This document shows, one piece after another, positions 1 to 7,924 of a DNA stretch of 64,000 nt. The DNA is taken from positions 744,001 through 808,000 of the forward strand of contig NZ_CP104272.1 in NCBI RefSeq assembly GCF_025244865.1. Direction: 5' to 3'. The notes below the pieces were generated by a model. That model did not search any database and was not told where the DNA came from. It worked only from the letters and a program-made list of their open reading frames with translations. The position numbers and the translations under genes are program-made. This DNA comes from Arthrobacter sp. zg-Y1110 (lineage in GTDB: Bacteria > Actinomycetota > Actinomycetes > Actinomycetales > Micrococcaceae). Within the stretch, counting starts at the first letter, position 1. Every line of letters begins with the position of its first letter.

Positions 1-401
1 GGCTTCGTGTTGCGCTGCACCAGTTCCACCAGGGCAGGGGAGGCGAACCCCGCACCCATCCCGGCCAGCAGCACGGCCGCGGCAAAGAACCCCGTGGACG
101 TCGCCGCGGCGATACCGGCCGAGCCGAGTGCCGCCGTAGAACCGGCCAGAATCGTCATCAGCCGCGGACGCCGCGGCGCGTAGGCGAACCCCAGCCCGGC
201 CGACACGCAGTAGATCACCGAGGCACCGGAGGAGAGCAGTCCGCCGACGGCCGGAGTCAGCTTAAACGAGGCGGAAAAGGCGGGCAGGAACAGGCCGTAG
301 CCCAGCCGCGCCAGGCCGTAGGTCGCGGCGATAAGTGTCACCGCGGCGACCGCGAAGAGCGGGCCGGCGGTCGGAGCGGAAGGCTGTAACGGTCGTTTCA
401 T
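1..401 (-). CDS. MFS transporter, N-terminal part (gene runs off the window)
   Basis: The 133 visible codons give hydrophobic segments typical of the first four helices of a major facilitator permease, with a short basic N-terminus (MKRPLQPSAP) and a loop ending in RPRLM between helices 2 and 3. It looks like the YbfB/YjiJ group of small-molecule exporters, but the substrate cannot be told. The ATG at 399-401 is 27 bases from the start of the divergent TetR gene, so export controlled by that repressor is the natural reading. The 3' end lies outside the window, so length and completeness cannot be judged. Confidence 0.8.
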   Translation of the reverse strand, partial: MKRPLQPSAPTAGPLFAVAAVTLIAATYGLARLGYGLFLPAFSASFKLTPAVGGLLSSGASVIYCVSAGLGFAYAPRRPRLMTILAGSTAALGSAGIAAATSTGFFAAAVLLAGMGAGFASPALVELVQRNTK

Positions 402-404
402 TGA

Positions 405-414
405 AACGTACGTT
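405..414. promoter_or_regulatory. Perfect palindrome, candidate TetR operator
   Basis: AACGTACGTT is a perfect 10-base palindrome in the 26-base gap between the divergent MFS and TetR starts. Any promoter for either gene must overlap it. TetR repressors of this arrangement usually bind such a site to control both genes. Binding is inferred. Confidence 0.55.
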
Positions 415-427
415 ATATGCTGGCCGC

Positions 428-1018
428 ATGGTTCTACAACCCAGTGCACGGAACCGGCTGCTCGACGCCGCCGAGGAACTCGCCTTCACGCAGGGCGTCG
501 CGGCGACACCGGTGGACCGGATCCTGCAGCGCGCCAACGTTGCCCCGGCGACCCTCTACGCGCACTTCGGCAACAAGGAGGGCCTGATTGCGGAGGCGCT
601 GCGCCGCCGGCTGCAGAACTGGGACGCGGCCTGGCAACGGGAAATCGACGCCGCCGCCACGGACCGGGACCGGCTCCTGGCGGTCTTTCCGGCCCTGACC
701 AGCTACCGGTCGGGCGCGTCCGCCGCGCGCTGGTGTGCCGCGCTTGGCGTCGCTGCCGAAACCGTTGACCCGGGCCAGCAACTCGCTGAAACCCTGTCGC
801 AGGATACGCAGCTGCTCACCGACCGCTTCCGCGAACTTGCGGTGCCCGTCGTCGGATCGGACGACGCCGACGCGCTGGCGGCCCACTTACTGCTGATCTT
901 CACCGGCGTGCTGGGCATGCTGCTCCGCGGGGCCTCGCCGGCAGAAGCGGCGGCCACAGGCCGCGCCACCGCGGGCTTCGTTATCGACGGGTTCGGGTCC
1001 TCCCACCCGGCCCCGTAG
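428..1018 (+). CDS. TetR/AcrR-family transcriptional regulator
   Basis: A 196-residue protein of normal TetR length. Residues 7-55 form the DNA-binding domain, with the usual TetR signature around ATLYAHFGNKEGLIAEAL. The C-terminal helices (about 60-190) would bind an unknown ligand. I chose the ATG at 428 because the conserved domain begins a few residues later. The longer frame back to 335 would run through the palindrome and the start of the divergent MFS gene. Its likely target is that transporter. Its 3' end overlaps the convergent gene at 981-1517 by 38 bases. Confidence 0.9.
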   Translation: MVLQPSARNRLLDAAEELAFTQGVAATPVDRILQRANVAPATLYAHFGNKEGLIAEALRRRLQNWDAAWQREIDAAATDRDRLLAVFPALTSYRSGASAARWCAALGVAAETVDPGQQLAETLSQDTQLLTDRFRELAVPVVGSDDADALAAHLLLIFTGVLGMLLRGASPAEAAATGRATAGFVIDGFGSSHPAP

Positions 1019-1517
1019 TCCCCGACGACGGCCGCGAAGTCCCGGACGACGACGGCGGCGGCCGTTTGCAGGTCGAGGCTTCACCCGGGCTGAGGTACTG
1101 GACGTCGCGGCGGCCGTCCGTGAGGATCCGCAGGTCCTCGTCCAGGTTTCGCCGTAACTCCATCAGCGCGAACTGGTAGCTCCCCGGATCTGCGGCAACA
1201 TCGCGCAGGTAGCGGTTGCTGGCGGCGGACATCCGCATCAATACCTCGGTGGCACCGGATCCGGGTGTGAGATGCGCGAGCGTCTCCATGACGTTTTCGC
1301 GCAGATCTTGCACGGCGGACCGGTGCCGGGCTTCCATCGGTCCGCCCTGTGCCGGCTGCGGATCGATGGGGGCCAGCGTCCGTTTCAGGTGCAGGTAGGT
1401 GACCAGCTCGTTGAGCGCCCGGGACTCGTGCCGCCGGTCCAGGCTCCGCTTGGTTAGCCAGCCTGCACCGAAGCCGATCAGCAGGATGGGCCAGAGAACG
1501 TTCCAGATCCACTCCAT
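981..1517 (-). CDS. Membrane-anchored protein of unknown function
   Basis: 178 residues. Residues 2-20 form a single hydrophobic segment (WIWNVLWPILLIGFGAGWL), followed by a basic stretch and a mostly helical soluble part, consistent with an N-terminally anchored cytoplasmic domain. The last 30 or so residues are a Ser/Pro/Arg-rich tail that overlaps the tetR gene on the other strand, so this tail may be under weak constraint. The start has a good ribosome binding site (GGAGG, about 5 bases upstream). I recognise no family. Confidence 0.65.
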   Translation of the reverse strand: MEWIWNVLWPILLIGFGAGWLTKRSLDRRHESRALNELVTYLHLKRTLAPIDPQPAQGGPMEARHRSAVQDLRENVMETLAHLTPGSGATEVLMRMSAASNRYLRDVAADPGSYQFALMELRRNLDEDLRILTDGRRDVQYLSPGEASTCKRPPPSSSGTSRPSSGTTGPGGRTRTRR

Positions 1518-1697
1518 CGCAACCTCCAGGGGACGTGCAGAGAGGCTACGGCCCTGTTCGGGCGTCGGCTAGAGAACCGACGTCGGACCGGACTACTTGG
1601 TGTCCGTTCCGTCTGGTAATTGCTCCTCCGCAAGTCCTGTAGCCTTTGGGTCGATGCATTCGCATACATATTCAACTGTCTTGTCCATGGGGGACCT

Positions 1698-2513
1698 ATG
1701 CCTGTTTTGCCCGCCCGCCGCACCGCGTCAACGATGACCCGCCGCACCGCATCTTCCGCCCGCTCCCGGGCGCTCACCCTTGGCGCGCTGGCGCTCAGCA
1801 CCGTCGTCGTCCTGTCCGGTTGCGGCGGCGGCGACGCCGAACCCGCTGCCGCCACTCCGTCGCCGACCAAGACCACCTCGTCACCGACACCAACGCCGAC
1901 GCCGACTGCGACGCAGATCGCCAATAAGGCCTGCAAGACGGCCGGTGCCACCCAGACGCAGAAGCAGGCCGGAACAGCCACCCCCACACCCTCGGCGTCG
2001 GCATCCACCAAATCCGCCAAGGCCACGCCCTCGTCGTCCCCGTCGACGACAACGGCTTCGCCGTCAGCCACGCCGTCAGCCACGCCGACGTCCCAGTCCG
2101 TGGTTTATGTCTGCACCGAAAATGACAACGGCTTGCTCGTCTGGATGGACGAGGACAGTTCCATCAAGCTGATTGCCGAGCGCCAGGAAGCTGCGGACAA
2201 GCAAGCGGCAGAAGAAGCCGCGGCAGCCGAACAGCAGCGCCTTGATGACGAGGCAGCCGCGGAGACCCAGCGTGTGGCCGACGAGCAGGCGGCAGCGGCG
2301 GAAGCGCAGCGGGTCGCGGACGAACAGGCCCGCCAGCAGATTGCTCCCGCCCCCGTGGTCCCGGCACCGGCACCGCCCGCGCCGCTGGCCAACGTCTACT
2401 ACGCCAACTGCACGGAGGCCCGTAAAGCCGGAGGCGCTCCCGTCTACGCCGGGGGACCCGGGTACGGACCTCACCTGGACCGCGACGGCGACGGCGTCGG
2501 TTGCGAGCGCTGA
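1698..2513 (+). CDS. Secreted lipoprotein with C-terminal excalibur domain
   Basis: 271 residues. A basic N-terminus and hydrophobic segment end in a lipobox (LSGC, Cys42), so it should be lipid-anchored outside the membrane. A Thr/Pro/Ser-rich linker follows, then a module with YVCTENDNGLLVWMD, an Ala/Glu/Gln-rich coiled coil (about 160-220), and a C-terminal excalibur domain ending DRDGDGVGCER, a DxDxDGxxC calcium-type loop found on actinobacterial surface proteins. I chose ATG 1698, just after GGGGGA. An upstream in-frame start at 1620 would place a long non-signal sequence before the signal peptide, and ATG 1734 is a possible shorter start. Confidence 0.8.
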   Translation: MPVLPARRTASTMTRRTASSARSRALTLGALALSTVVVLSGCGGGDAEPAAATPSPTKTTSSPTPTPTPTATQIANKACKTAGATQTQKQAGTATPTPSASASTKSAKATPSSSPSTTTASPSATPSATPTSQSVVYVCTENDNGLLVWMDEDSSIKLIAERQEAADKQAAEEAAAAEQQRLDDEAAAETQRVADEQAAAAEAQRVADEQARQQIAPAPVVPAPAPPAPLANVYYANCTEARKAGGAPVYAGGPGYGPHLDRDGDGVGCER

Positions 2514-2540
2514 CAACCAGTTTCCGGAAGCAGTAGAAGT

Positions 2541-2575
2541 TGCCCTTGGACCCGCCTAGCGTGGTTCCAAGGGCA
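2541..2575 (+). terminator. Hairpin after the excalibur gene
   Basis: TGCCCTTGGA and TCCAAGGGCA form a perfect 10-base stem around a 15-base loop, 28 bases after the stop codon. There is no T-run after it, which is common for GC-rich actinobacterial hairpins. Confidence 0.5.
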
Positions 2576-2688
2576 GCATCCTTTAACGGCTCCGGTATCC
2601 GGACCGGTCAGGGTTGTTGCCGCATCAGAAGCCGGCCGCGGTCCGCGGATCGGGGGAGACCGGCCCGGTTCCACAGCGCTGAGGCATC

Positions 2689-3891
2689 ATGTCGCACGAA
2701 TCAACACCGGCAGCAGCTCGCTTCGATGCGTCCGTGCCGCAGCGAAGTCCCGGTCTCGGAAATCCCCGCTCAGCCTGGTTAGTCCTCGGCCTGGCGGCCG
2801 GGTTGCTCTGGGTTGCGGCACTGCAGGGGAGTCTCGGCGTCATCGTGTGGCTGCTCGCCACCGGATCGCTGTTGGTGCTCACAGCGCTGTACGCGCTGGG
2901 CTTCCGACGCCGCAGCTGGGCCAATCTGGACACGCTTGAACAGCGGAAGTTCGCCCTGTCGCTCGGGGCCGTGGTGCTGGTGGTCGGTATGGTCGCAGGA
3001 GTCGTCTCGACGCCCGATCCCGTTCCAAGTTCACTTTCCGCGGATGCCGAAGGCCTTCGGCCGCGACCCGATCTTTTCGCCCTGCCGACGACGACGCCGC
3101 CGCCTGGGTCCGTGCTGAACCTGCCGCTCCCGTCGGGTTTGGAGGGCGCCATCGACGATTCGACAGACGAGCCGGGCGACGTTGCCGTACTTGCGGATGC
3201 TTTGGTGCAGGAGCCGGTTCGGCAGGTGTCCCTTCGAAACAGTCCGTGTTTCACCGAGGGGGAAGCGCGTACGGAACGTCAGGTTGAGTACCGCTGCACG
3301 CGCAATCCGGCCGGGGATCTCGTGTGGCTGGACAGTGCATCCGCGTCCCAGCAGCAGGCCGAGCAAGAGGAAAAGGCACGCCAGGCCGAAGCGGAAAGGG
3401 CGCGCCAGGCGGAGGTGGACCAGCGGGAACAGGCACAGCAACGGGCAGCCGAAGAACGCGCACGTGCTGAGGAAGCTGCCCGGAGCCCCCAGCCACTGCC
3501 TCAGCAGCCACCGGTGAATCCGCCGGGCAATTCGGCGCAGCCCCCGCCGGTTGAACCGCCTGTTGGACCGCCGACCGACCCGGGCGAGCCGCCTACGGAG
3601 CCACCGAGGGAGCCGCCGACGGAACCTCCCACCGAACCCCCGACCTCCCCGCCGAGTCCGGACCCGACGGCGCCGCCCCCGGCACCGCCCACACCGCCGG
3701 GACCGCCTGAGCCGCCTGAGCCGGGGACGCCGGACCCGGATATTCCGGTCATTCCGCCGGAATTCCCGTTCCCGCCCGATCCGCCGTCACCGCCGCGGCC
3801 AACCCCGCCGTCGTCGTCGTTCGCTCCGCCGTCAGACGCACCGGACTCAACCGAGGCGGCCATCGAAGCAGTACTGCCGGCCGCCCGGTAA
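2689..3891 (+). CDS. Membrane protein with coiled coil and proline-rich C-terminus
   Basis: 400 residues. Hydrophobic segments lie at about 28-65 and 85-105. An external part follows, with a module ending YRCTRNPAGDLVWLDSA, then a Gln/Glu/Ala coiled coil (about 220-265) and a long tail of PPTEPPTEPP-type repeats (about 265-390). The YxCTxNxxGxLVWxD module and following coiled coil match the excalibur lipoprotein immediately upstream, so the two genes share a surface module. Proline-rich tails of this kind usually span or contact the peptidoglycan layer; that role is inference. GAGG lies 4 bases before the ATG. Confidence 0.75.
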   Translation: MSHESTPAAARFDASVPQRSPGLGNPRSAWLVLGLAAGLLWVAALQGSLGVIVWLLATGSLLVLTALYALGFRRRSWANLDTLEQRKFALSLGAVVLVVGMVAGVVSTPDPVPSSLSADAEGLRPRPDLFALPTTTPPPGSVLNLPLPSGLEGAIDDSTDEPGDVAVLADALVQEPVRQVSLRNSPCFTEGEARTERQVEYRCTRNPAGDLVWLDSASASQQQAEQEEKARQAEAERARQAEVDQREQAQQRAAEERARAEEAARSPQPLPQQPPVNPPGNSAQPPPVEPPVGPPTDPGEPPTEPPREPPTEPPTEPPTSPPSPDPTAPPPAPPTPPGPPEPPEPGTPDPDIPVIPPEFPFPPDPPSPPRPTPPSSSFAPPSDAPDSTEAAIEAVLPAAR

Positions 3892-3902
3892 ACCTGTGCC
3901 GT

Positions 3903-5132
3903 CTACCGGAACGCGGCAATCCCCGTGATGTGCTGGCCCAAGATCAGGGTGTGCACTTCGTCGGTGCCCTCGTAGGTCCGCACCGATTCGAGGTTGTTCG
4001 CATGCCGCAGCGGTGAATAGTCCAAGGTGATGCCGTTGCCGCCCAGGATGGCGCGGGCGTCCCGGCAGATCGCGATCGCTTCGCGCACATTGTTCAGCTT
4101 GCCCACGGAAATCTGCACCGGTTCCAGTGTGCCCGCATCCTTGAGCCGCCCGGTATGGATGGCCAGCAGCACGCCCTTGGAGATTTCCAGCAGCATGTTC
4201 ACCAGCTTCTCCTGGGTGATCTGGTAGGCGGCCAGCGGCTTGTCGAACTGCAGCCGTTCCAGCGAGTACTTCAACGCCTCCTCGTAGCTGTCCCGGGCAG
4301 CGCCCATCGAACCCCAGAGGATCCCGTAGCGGGCCTCGTTCAGGCATGAGAACGGCCCGCGCAGGCCCTTGGCACCGGGGAGCAGCGCGGAGTCGGGCAG
4401 CCGGACATCCTCCAGGAAGACATCGCACTGGATGGAGGCACGCATGGAGAGTTTCGGTTCGATCGGGACGGCGGAGAAACCCGGGGTGTCCGTGGGGACG
4501 AGGAAGCCGCGGACGCCGTCGCCGGTCTGCGCCCAGATCACCGCGACGTCGGCAATGGAGGCCAGCCCGATCCACCGCTTGGCGCCGTTCAGGACCCAGC
4601 CGTCGCCGTCGTGCACGGCATGCGTGCTCATGCTCGACGGGTCGGAACCGGCGGTGGGTTCGGTCAGGCCAAAGCAGCCGATCAGTTCGCCCCGGGCCAT
4701 GCCCGGCAGGTACCGGTTCTTCTGTTCCTCCGAGCCCCATTTATGGATGGCGGTCATGGCCAGCGAGCCCTGCACGGAGACGAAGGTGCGCAGGCCCGAA
4801 TCGCCCGCCTCCAGTTCCATCGCGGCGATCCCGTACTCGACGGCGGAGCGCCCGGGGCAGCCGTAGCCCTCCAGATGCATGCCGAGCACGCCGAGGTCGC
4901 CCAGTTCCCGGACGATCTCCACCGGGAAGACCGCGTCCTCGTACCAGTCCTTGATGTTCGGCCGGATGCGCTCGTCCACGAAGGCCCGGACCTTGGCGCG
5001 TAAGGCCAGTTCCTCCTCGGTGAGGAGTCCGTCCAGGCCGAGGACGTCCGACGCCGAGCGGAGGGCCTCGAGGTCCGGCGCGGCGGGGGCGGGGGAGGCC
5101 GGGGCGGTAGACGGCGTCGTGGGCGTGCTCAT
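3903..5132 (-). CDS. gcdH: Acyl-CoA dehydrogenase, glutaryl-CoA dehydrogenase type
   Basis: 409 residues, full length for the family. An FAD/substrate-binding region is marked by CFGLTEPTAGSDPSSM, and the C-terminal helical domain ends in RTYEGTDEVHTLILG. In that motif the Glu lies where glutaryl-CoA dehydrogenases carry the catalytic base, and the following ITGIAAF ending is typical of GCDH. The enzyme would oxidise and decarboxylate glutaryl-CoA to crotonyl-CoA in lysine or aromatic breakdown, passing electrons to ETF. The divergent thiolase fits the same catabolism. The first 20 residues are Ala/Pro/Ser-rich and probably not part of the fold. The exact acyl substrate is inferred from the motif. 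Confidence 0.85.
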   Translation of the reverse strand: MSTPTTPSTAPASPAPAAPDLEALRSASDVLGLDGLLTEEELALRAKVRAFVDERIRPNIKDWYEDAVFPVEIVRELGDLGVLGMHLEGYGCPGRSAVEYGIAAMELEAGDSGLRTFVSVQGSLAMTAIHKWGSEEQKNRYLPGMARGELIGCFGLTEPTAGSDPSSMSTHAVHDGDGWVLNGAKRWIGLASIADVAVIWAQTGDGVRGFLVPTDTPGFSAVPIEPKLSMRASIQCDVFLEDVRLPDSALLPGAKGLRGPFSCLNEARYGILWGSMGAARDSYEEALKYSLERLQFDKPLAAYQITQEKLVNMLLEISKGVLLAIHTGRLKDAGTLEPVQISVGKLNNVREAIAICRDARAILGGNGITLDYSPLRHANNLESVRTYEGTDEVHTLILGQHITGIAAFR

Positions 5133-5210
5133 GGTTCCTCCTGCGGCCGCAGCGCTGCGGCCCGAACTTGGTGTCTCACCGGGATCGGCGGCGTGTTGTC
5201 CAAGTCACAT

Positions 5211-5236
5211 TACTATTTCGGCCGCAGTACTATTTC
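5211..5236. promoter_or_regulatory. Direct repeat in the gcdH/thiolase gap
   Basis: TACTATTTC occurs at 5211-5219 and again at 5228-5236, just before the thiolase ATG at 5241 and upstream of the divergent gcdH start. Two 9-base AT-rich copies in a GC-rich gap suggest either a regulator site or core promoter elements. The function is not known. Confidence 0.35.
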
Positions 5237-5240
5237 CAGC

Positions 5241-6425
5241 ATGACTGAGGCTTATCTGGTGTCCGGCGTCCGCACTCCCGTCGGCCGCTACGGCGGTGCC
5301 CTCTCGGGCGTCCGCCCCGACGATCTCGCGGCCCTGGTGCTTTCCGAGGCGGTGGCCCGTGCAGGGGTGAACCCGGCCGACGTCGACGAGGTACTGCTGG
5401 GTAACACGAACCAGGCCGGCGAGGACAACCGGAACGTGGCACGGATGGCGGCCCTGCTCGCCGGGTTCCCCGACACCGTGCCGGCGATGACGGTGAACCG
5501 GCTCTGTGCCTCCGGGCTCAGCGCGATCATCACGGCCTCGCAGATGATTAAGTCTGGTGCCGTGGACATTGTGGTGGCCGGGGGAGTGGAGTCGATGTCG
5601 CGGGCGCCGTGGGTGCTGGCGAAACCGGAGAAGGCCTTCGCGAAGCCGGGGGAGCTGGCCGATTCCGCGATCGGCGCCCGGTTCACCAATCCTCGGTTCT
5701 ACGACCTGCCCGGAACCACCTACTCCATGCCCGAAACCGCCGAGGAGCTGGCCGCCCGGGACGGGATCTCCCGCGAGGATTCCGACGCCTTCGCGCTGCG
5801 CTCGCATCAGCGCGCTCTCGCGGCAATTGACGAGGGGCGGTTCGCGGACGAGATCGTGCCGGTGGAGACGAAAAAGGGCGTGGTGAAGACCGACGAGGGG
5901 CCACGCCGGGAAACCAGCATCGAGGCGCTGGCGAAGCTGCGGCCCATCGTGCGGTCCGACGGCGTTGTGACCGCCGGGAACTCGAGCTCGCTGAACGACG
6001 GCGCGTCCGCCGTCGTCGTCGCCAGCGCCGACGCCGTCCGCCGGCTCGGGTTAAACGCCCGGGCCCGGATTGTCGACGGCGCTTCCGCCGGCGTGGCGCC
6101 CGCCGTGATGGGCATCGGGCCGGTCCCTGCGACGCAGAAGGTGCTGGACCGGGCCGGCTGGTCGCTTGGCGACATCGAGGCCGTGGAGCTGAACGAGGCT
6201 TTCGCTGCGCAGTCGCTGGCGTGCATACGCGCCCTGAACCTGGACGAGTCCATTGTGAACCGCGACGGCGGGGCCATTGCCCTCGGGCATGCGCTGGGGT
6301 CGTCCGGGTCCCGGCTTACCGTGACGATGCTGAACCGGATGGAACGTGAGGGTGCTTCGAAGGGGCTGGTGACTATGTGTGTGGGGCTGGGCCAGGGTGT
6401 GTCGATGCTGCTGGAGCGGGTGTAG
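5241..6425 (+). CDS. Thiolase (acetyl-CoA C-acyltransferase)
   Basis: 394 residues, normal for degradative thiolases. The nucleophile is Cys89 in NRLCASGLSA. The C-terminal motifs NEAFAAQSLA, GGAIALGHALGSSGSR (with the catalytic His) and TMCVGLGQG (second catalytic Cys) are all intact. It cleaves 3-ketoacyl-CoA with CoA to acetyl-CoA. The N-terminal VSGVRTPVGRYGGAL resembles beta-ketoadipyl-CoA thiolases (PcaF), so that substrate is possible, but FadA-type or acetoacetyl-CoA activity cannot be excluded. The ATG at 5241 begins at the conserved N-terminus. The longer frame from 5193 would read through the promoter region. Confidence 0.88.
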   Translation: MTEAYLVSGVRTPVGRYGGALSGVRPDDLAALVLSEAVARAGVNPADVDEVLLGNTNQAGEDNRNVARMAALLAGFPDTVPAMTVNRLCASGLSAIITASQMIKSGAVDIVVAGGVESMSRAPWVLAKPEKAFAKPGELADSAIGARFTNPRFYDLPGTTYSMPETAEELAARDGISREDSDAFALRSHQRALAAIDEGRFADEIVPVETKKGVVKTDEGPRRETSIEALAKLRPIVRSDGVVTAGNSSSLNDGASAVVVASADAVRRLGLNARARIVDGASAGVAPAVMGIGPVPATQKVLDRAGWSLGDIEAVELNEAFAAQSLACIRALNLDESIVNRDGGAIALGHALGSSGSRLTVTMLNRMEREGASKGLVTMCVGLGQGVSMLLERV

Positions 6426-6433
6426 GCGCTTAC

Positions 6434-6562
6434 CTACAAATCAGCGAGCCTGGCGAGCAGCTCGGCATCGTGCTTGAGGACGAAGGCGAGCCCGGCGTCG
6501 ATTTCACGCTCGCGCTCGTCTCGATCGTCGTTGTCCTGGGGGTCCTGATGCTGCTCAGTCAT
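6434..6562 (-). CDS. Small acidic protein, 42 residues
   Basis: An open frame on the minus strand reads MTEQHQDPQDNDDRDERERE, then a hydrophobic-helical end (AFVLKHDAELLARLADL). The composition, with an acidic disordered head and amphipathic helical tail, looks like a real small protein. It sits tail-to-tail with the thiolase, 8 bases away. The ribosome binding site is weak (GTAGAG). No family recognised. Confidence 0.5.
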   Translation of the reverse strand: MTEQHQDPQDNDDRDEREREIDAGLAFVLKHDAELLARLADL

Positions 6563-6697
6563 GCGAGCACTCTACCGCCTGCCTGGACCGTATATGGCGG
6601 TCTGGATTCCTGCCGTCGGCCAAACCGGTTTCTAAGATCCGCATACTTCTACGGGATAGGCTTTGGCAGATAATCGGTCCGTACATATGGGGGAAGA

Positions 6698-7300
6698 ATG
6701 CACAAGGGAAGTATTGCCGGGCTGCTGCTTATCGGTTCTCTGGGATTAGCTGGATGCTCATCCGAAGCAGCCAAACAACCCGTTTCCGCAGCTTCCCCGA
6801 GCGTATCGGCGTCGGCCAAGACCACCCCGGCCCCGTCCTCCACCGGGACAGCGTCCCCGGCCACGACACCGGCGCCTGCCCCGAAAACGTCCGCTCCCGC
6901 CGCCGACGCTGCGCTGCCGGTGACCGCGATAACCGTTGCCCAACGTCTGCAGGCAGTTGTACCGACCATCACATCCGTCATTGAAGTGACGGAAGCCAAT
7001 GATTCAACCGGGTCTATCGGCCAGCCCGGCAAGTACACGTCTGCTGCGTGGATTGCCGACACCGGTGCTGCCGCGACTGAGAACAGCGTCGTGGGCGGAG
7101 CCGTGGTGGAGGTATTTGCGAGCGAAGTAGAAGCCCAGGCCCGCTTGTCCGCCCTGCAGCAGCACATCGCGCTGGGCCCGGCCTTCAACGCTGAGTACCA
7201 CTATCTGCAGGGAACGGTGCTCCTAAGGGTGTCGGGAGCACTAACTCCCGAACAGGCGGCTCTCTACGAGCAGGCCTTCGCCGGCGCCACTCTCGAATAA
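6698..7300 (+). CDS. Secreted lipoprotein of unknown function
   Basis: 200 residues. A signal peptide with lipobox LAGC (Cys20) is followed by an Ala/Ser/Pro/Thr-rich linker to about residue 75, then a soluble domain of about 120 residues with alternating strands and helices (for example GGAVVEVFASEVEAQARL). The shape suggests a small alpha/beta sensor or binding domain, but I do not recognise it. A strong GGGGGA site precedes the ATG. A decayed copy of its first 40 or so bases lies at 7845-7887, so this gene and the one after it were once duplicated together. Confidence 0.75.
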   Translation: MHKGSIAGLLLIGSLGLAGCSSEAAKQPVSAASPSVSASAKTTPAPSSTGTASPATTPAPAPKTSAPAADAALPVTAITVAQRLQAVVPTITSVIEVTEANDSTGSIGQPGKYTSAAWIADTGAAATENSVVGGAVVEVFASEVEAQARLSALQQHIALGPAFNAEYHYLQGTVLLRVSGALTPEQAALYEQAFAGATLE

Positions 7301-7320
7301 ACCAGTCTCAAATAAACCAG
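7291..7320 (+). repeat. Two tandem 15-base repeats at a gene end
   Basis: TCTCGAATAAACCAG and TCTCAAATAAACCAG lie head to tail with one mismatch. The first copy contains the stop codon of the lipoprotein gene. A third partial copy (GCTCAAACAAGG) follows and leads into the ribosome binding site of the next gene. Confidence 0.7.
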
Positions 7321-7341
7321 GCTCAAACAAGGGGCATCGCC

Positions 7342-7779
7342 ATGGGGTTGTTCAGCACGAAACCGATAGTGGAAAAGAAGGAACAGTGGACCTCGGCCCA
7401 GCCGCCGCAGGCCGTCCTGGACGCGTTGGCCTCGGCCTTCTCGGCCCACGGAGAGGACGTCCGGCGGGAAAAGTCCTCGCTGGAGGTGCATATTGGGTCA
7501 AACGCGTTGTACCGGACGTGGGGCAACATGACCGCTGAAGGCCGTGCGAATTTGCCGGTCGCCTTGACCTTCACTGCGTCCGAATCCGGAACCGGTGCTG
7601 CCATCGAAGTGCATGCGTTCGACACCTTCGGTTTCCGGATCGGCAGCGGAAAGTCCTTCGGTGTCCCCGAGACGTTCAACCGGCGGCTGGAGGAATTCCT
7701 CAGCTATGCAGCAGGGGTGATCGGCATCGACCGGCCCGTCAGCGGGCCTGTGCCTTCTCCGCCCCGCTTCAACTTCTAG
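7342..7779 (+). CDS. Uncharacterised protein, first of two tandem paralogs
   Basis: 145 residues with no signal peptide or membrane segment. It begins MGLFSTKPIVEKKEQW and is about 60 per cent identical by eye to the product of 7925-8359, including GEDVRR, RLEEFLSYAAGV and the proline-rich end. It is likely a cytoplasmic or membrane-associated alpha/beta protein. It is probably co-transcribed with the upstream lipoprotein (41-base gap). No family recognised. Confidence 0.75.
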   Translation: MGLFSTKPIVEKKEQWTSAQPPQAVLDALASAFSAHGEDVRREKSSLEVHIGSNALYRTWGNMTAEGRANLPVALTFTASESGTGAAIEVHAFDTFGFRIGSGKSFGVPETFNRRLEEFLSYAAGVIGIDRPVSGPVPSPPRFNF

Positions 7780-7844
7780 GCGTTTCATATGTCCGGCAGG
7801 GGTGGTCGAGGTAGCGTTGCCGATGATATCCGGCATAGCGGTCA

Positions 7845-7887
7845 GAAAGCCCGAGGCAAGTATTTCCGGACTGCTCGTAATCGGCTG
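7845..7887 (+). pseudogene. Remnant of a duplicated lipoprotein gene start
   Basis: Aligned without gaps to 6696-6738, about 30 of 43 bases are the same, including AAGTATT, CCGG, CTGCT and ATCGG. The start codon ATG has become AAG, and the rest of the gene is missing. The sequence then runs into CAACCAGTCACAAACAAAGG, which matches the end of the first lipoprotein gene. The second copy of the lipoprotein therefore appears to have been deleted internally after duplication of a lipoprotein-plus-partner unit. Confidence 0.6.
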
Positions 7888-7924
7888 ATCTTGGTTCAAC
7901 CAGTCACAAACAAAGGGGTTTATT

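Noticed and set aside
3501..3863. A minus-strand Gly/Ser-rich frame that resembles a PE_PGRS-like protein.
   Set aside because: It is the complement of the PPTEPP repeats of the proline-rich membrane protein and has no start site.
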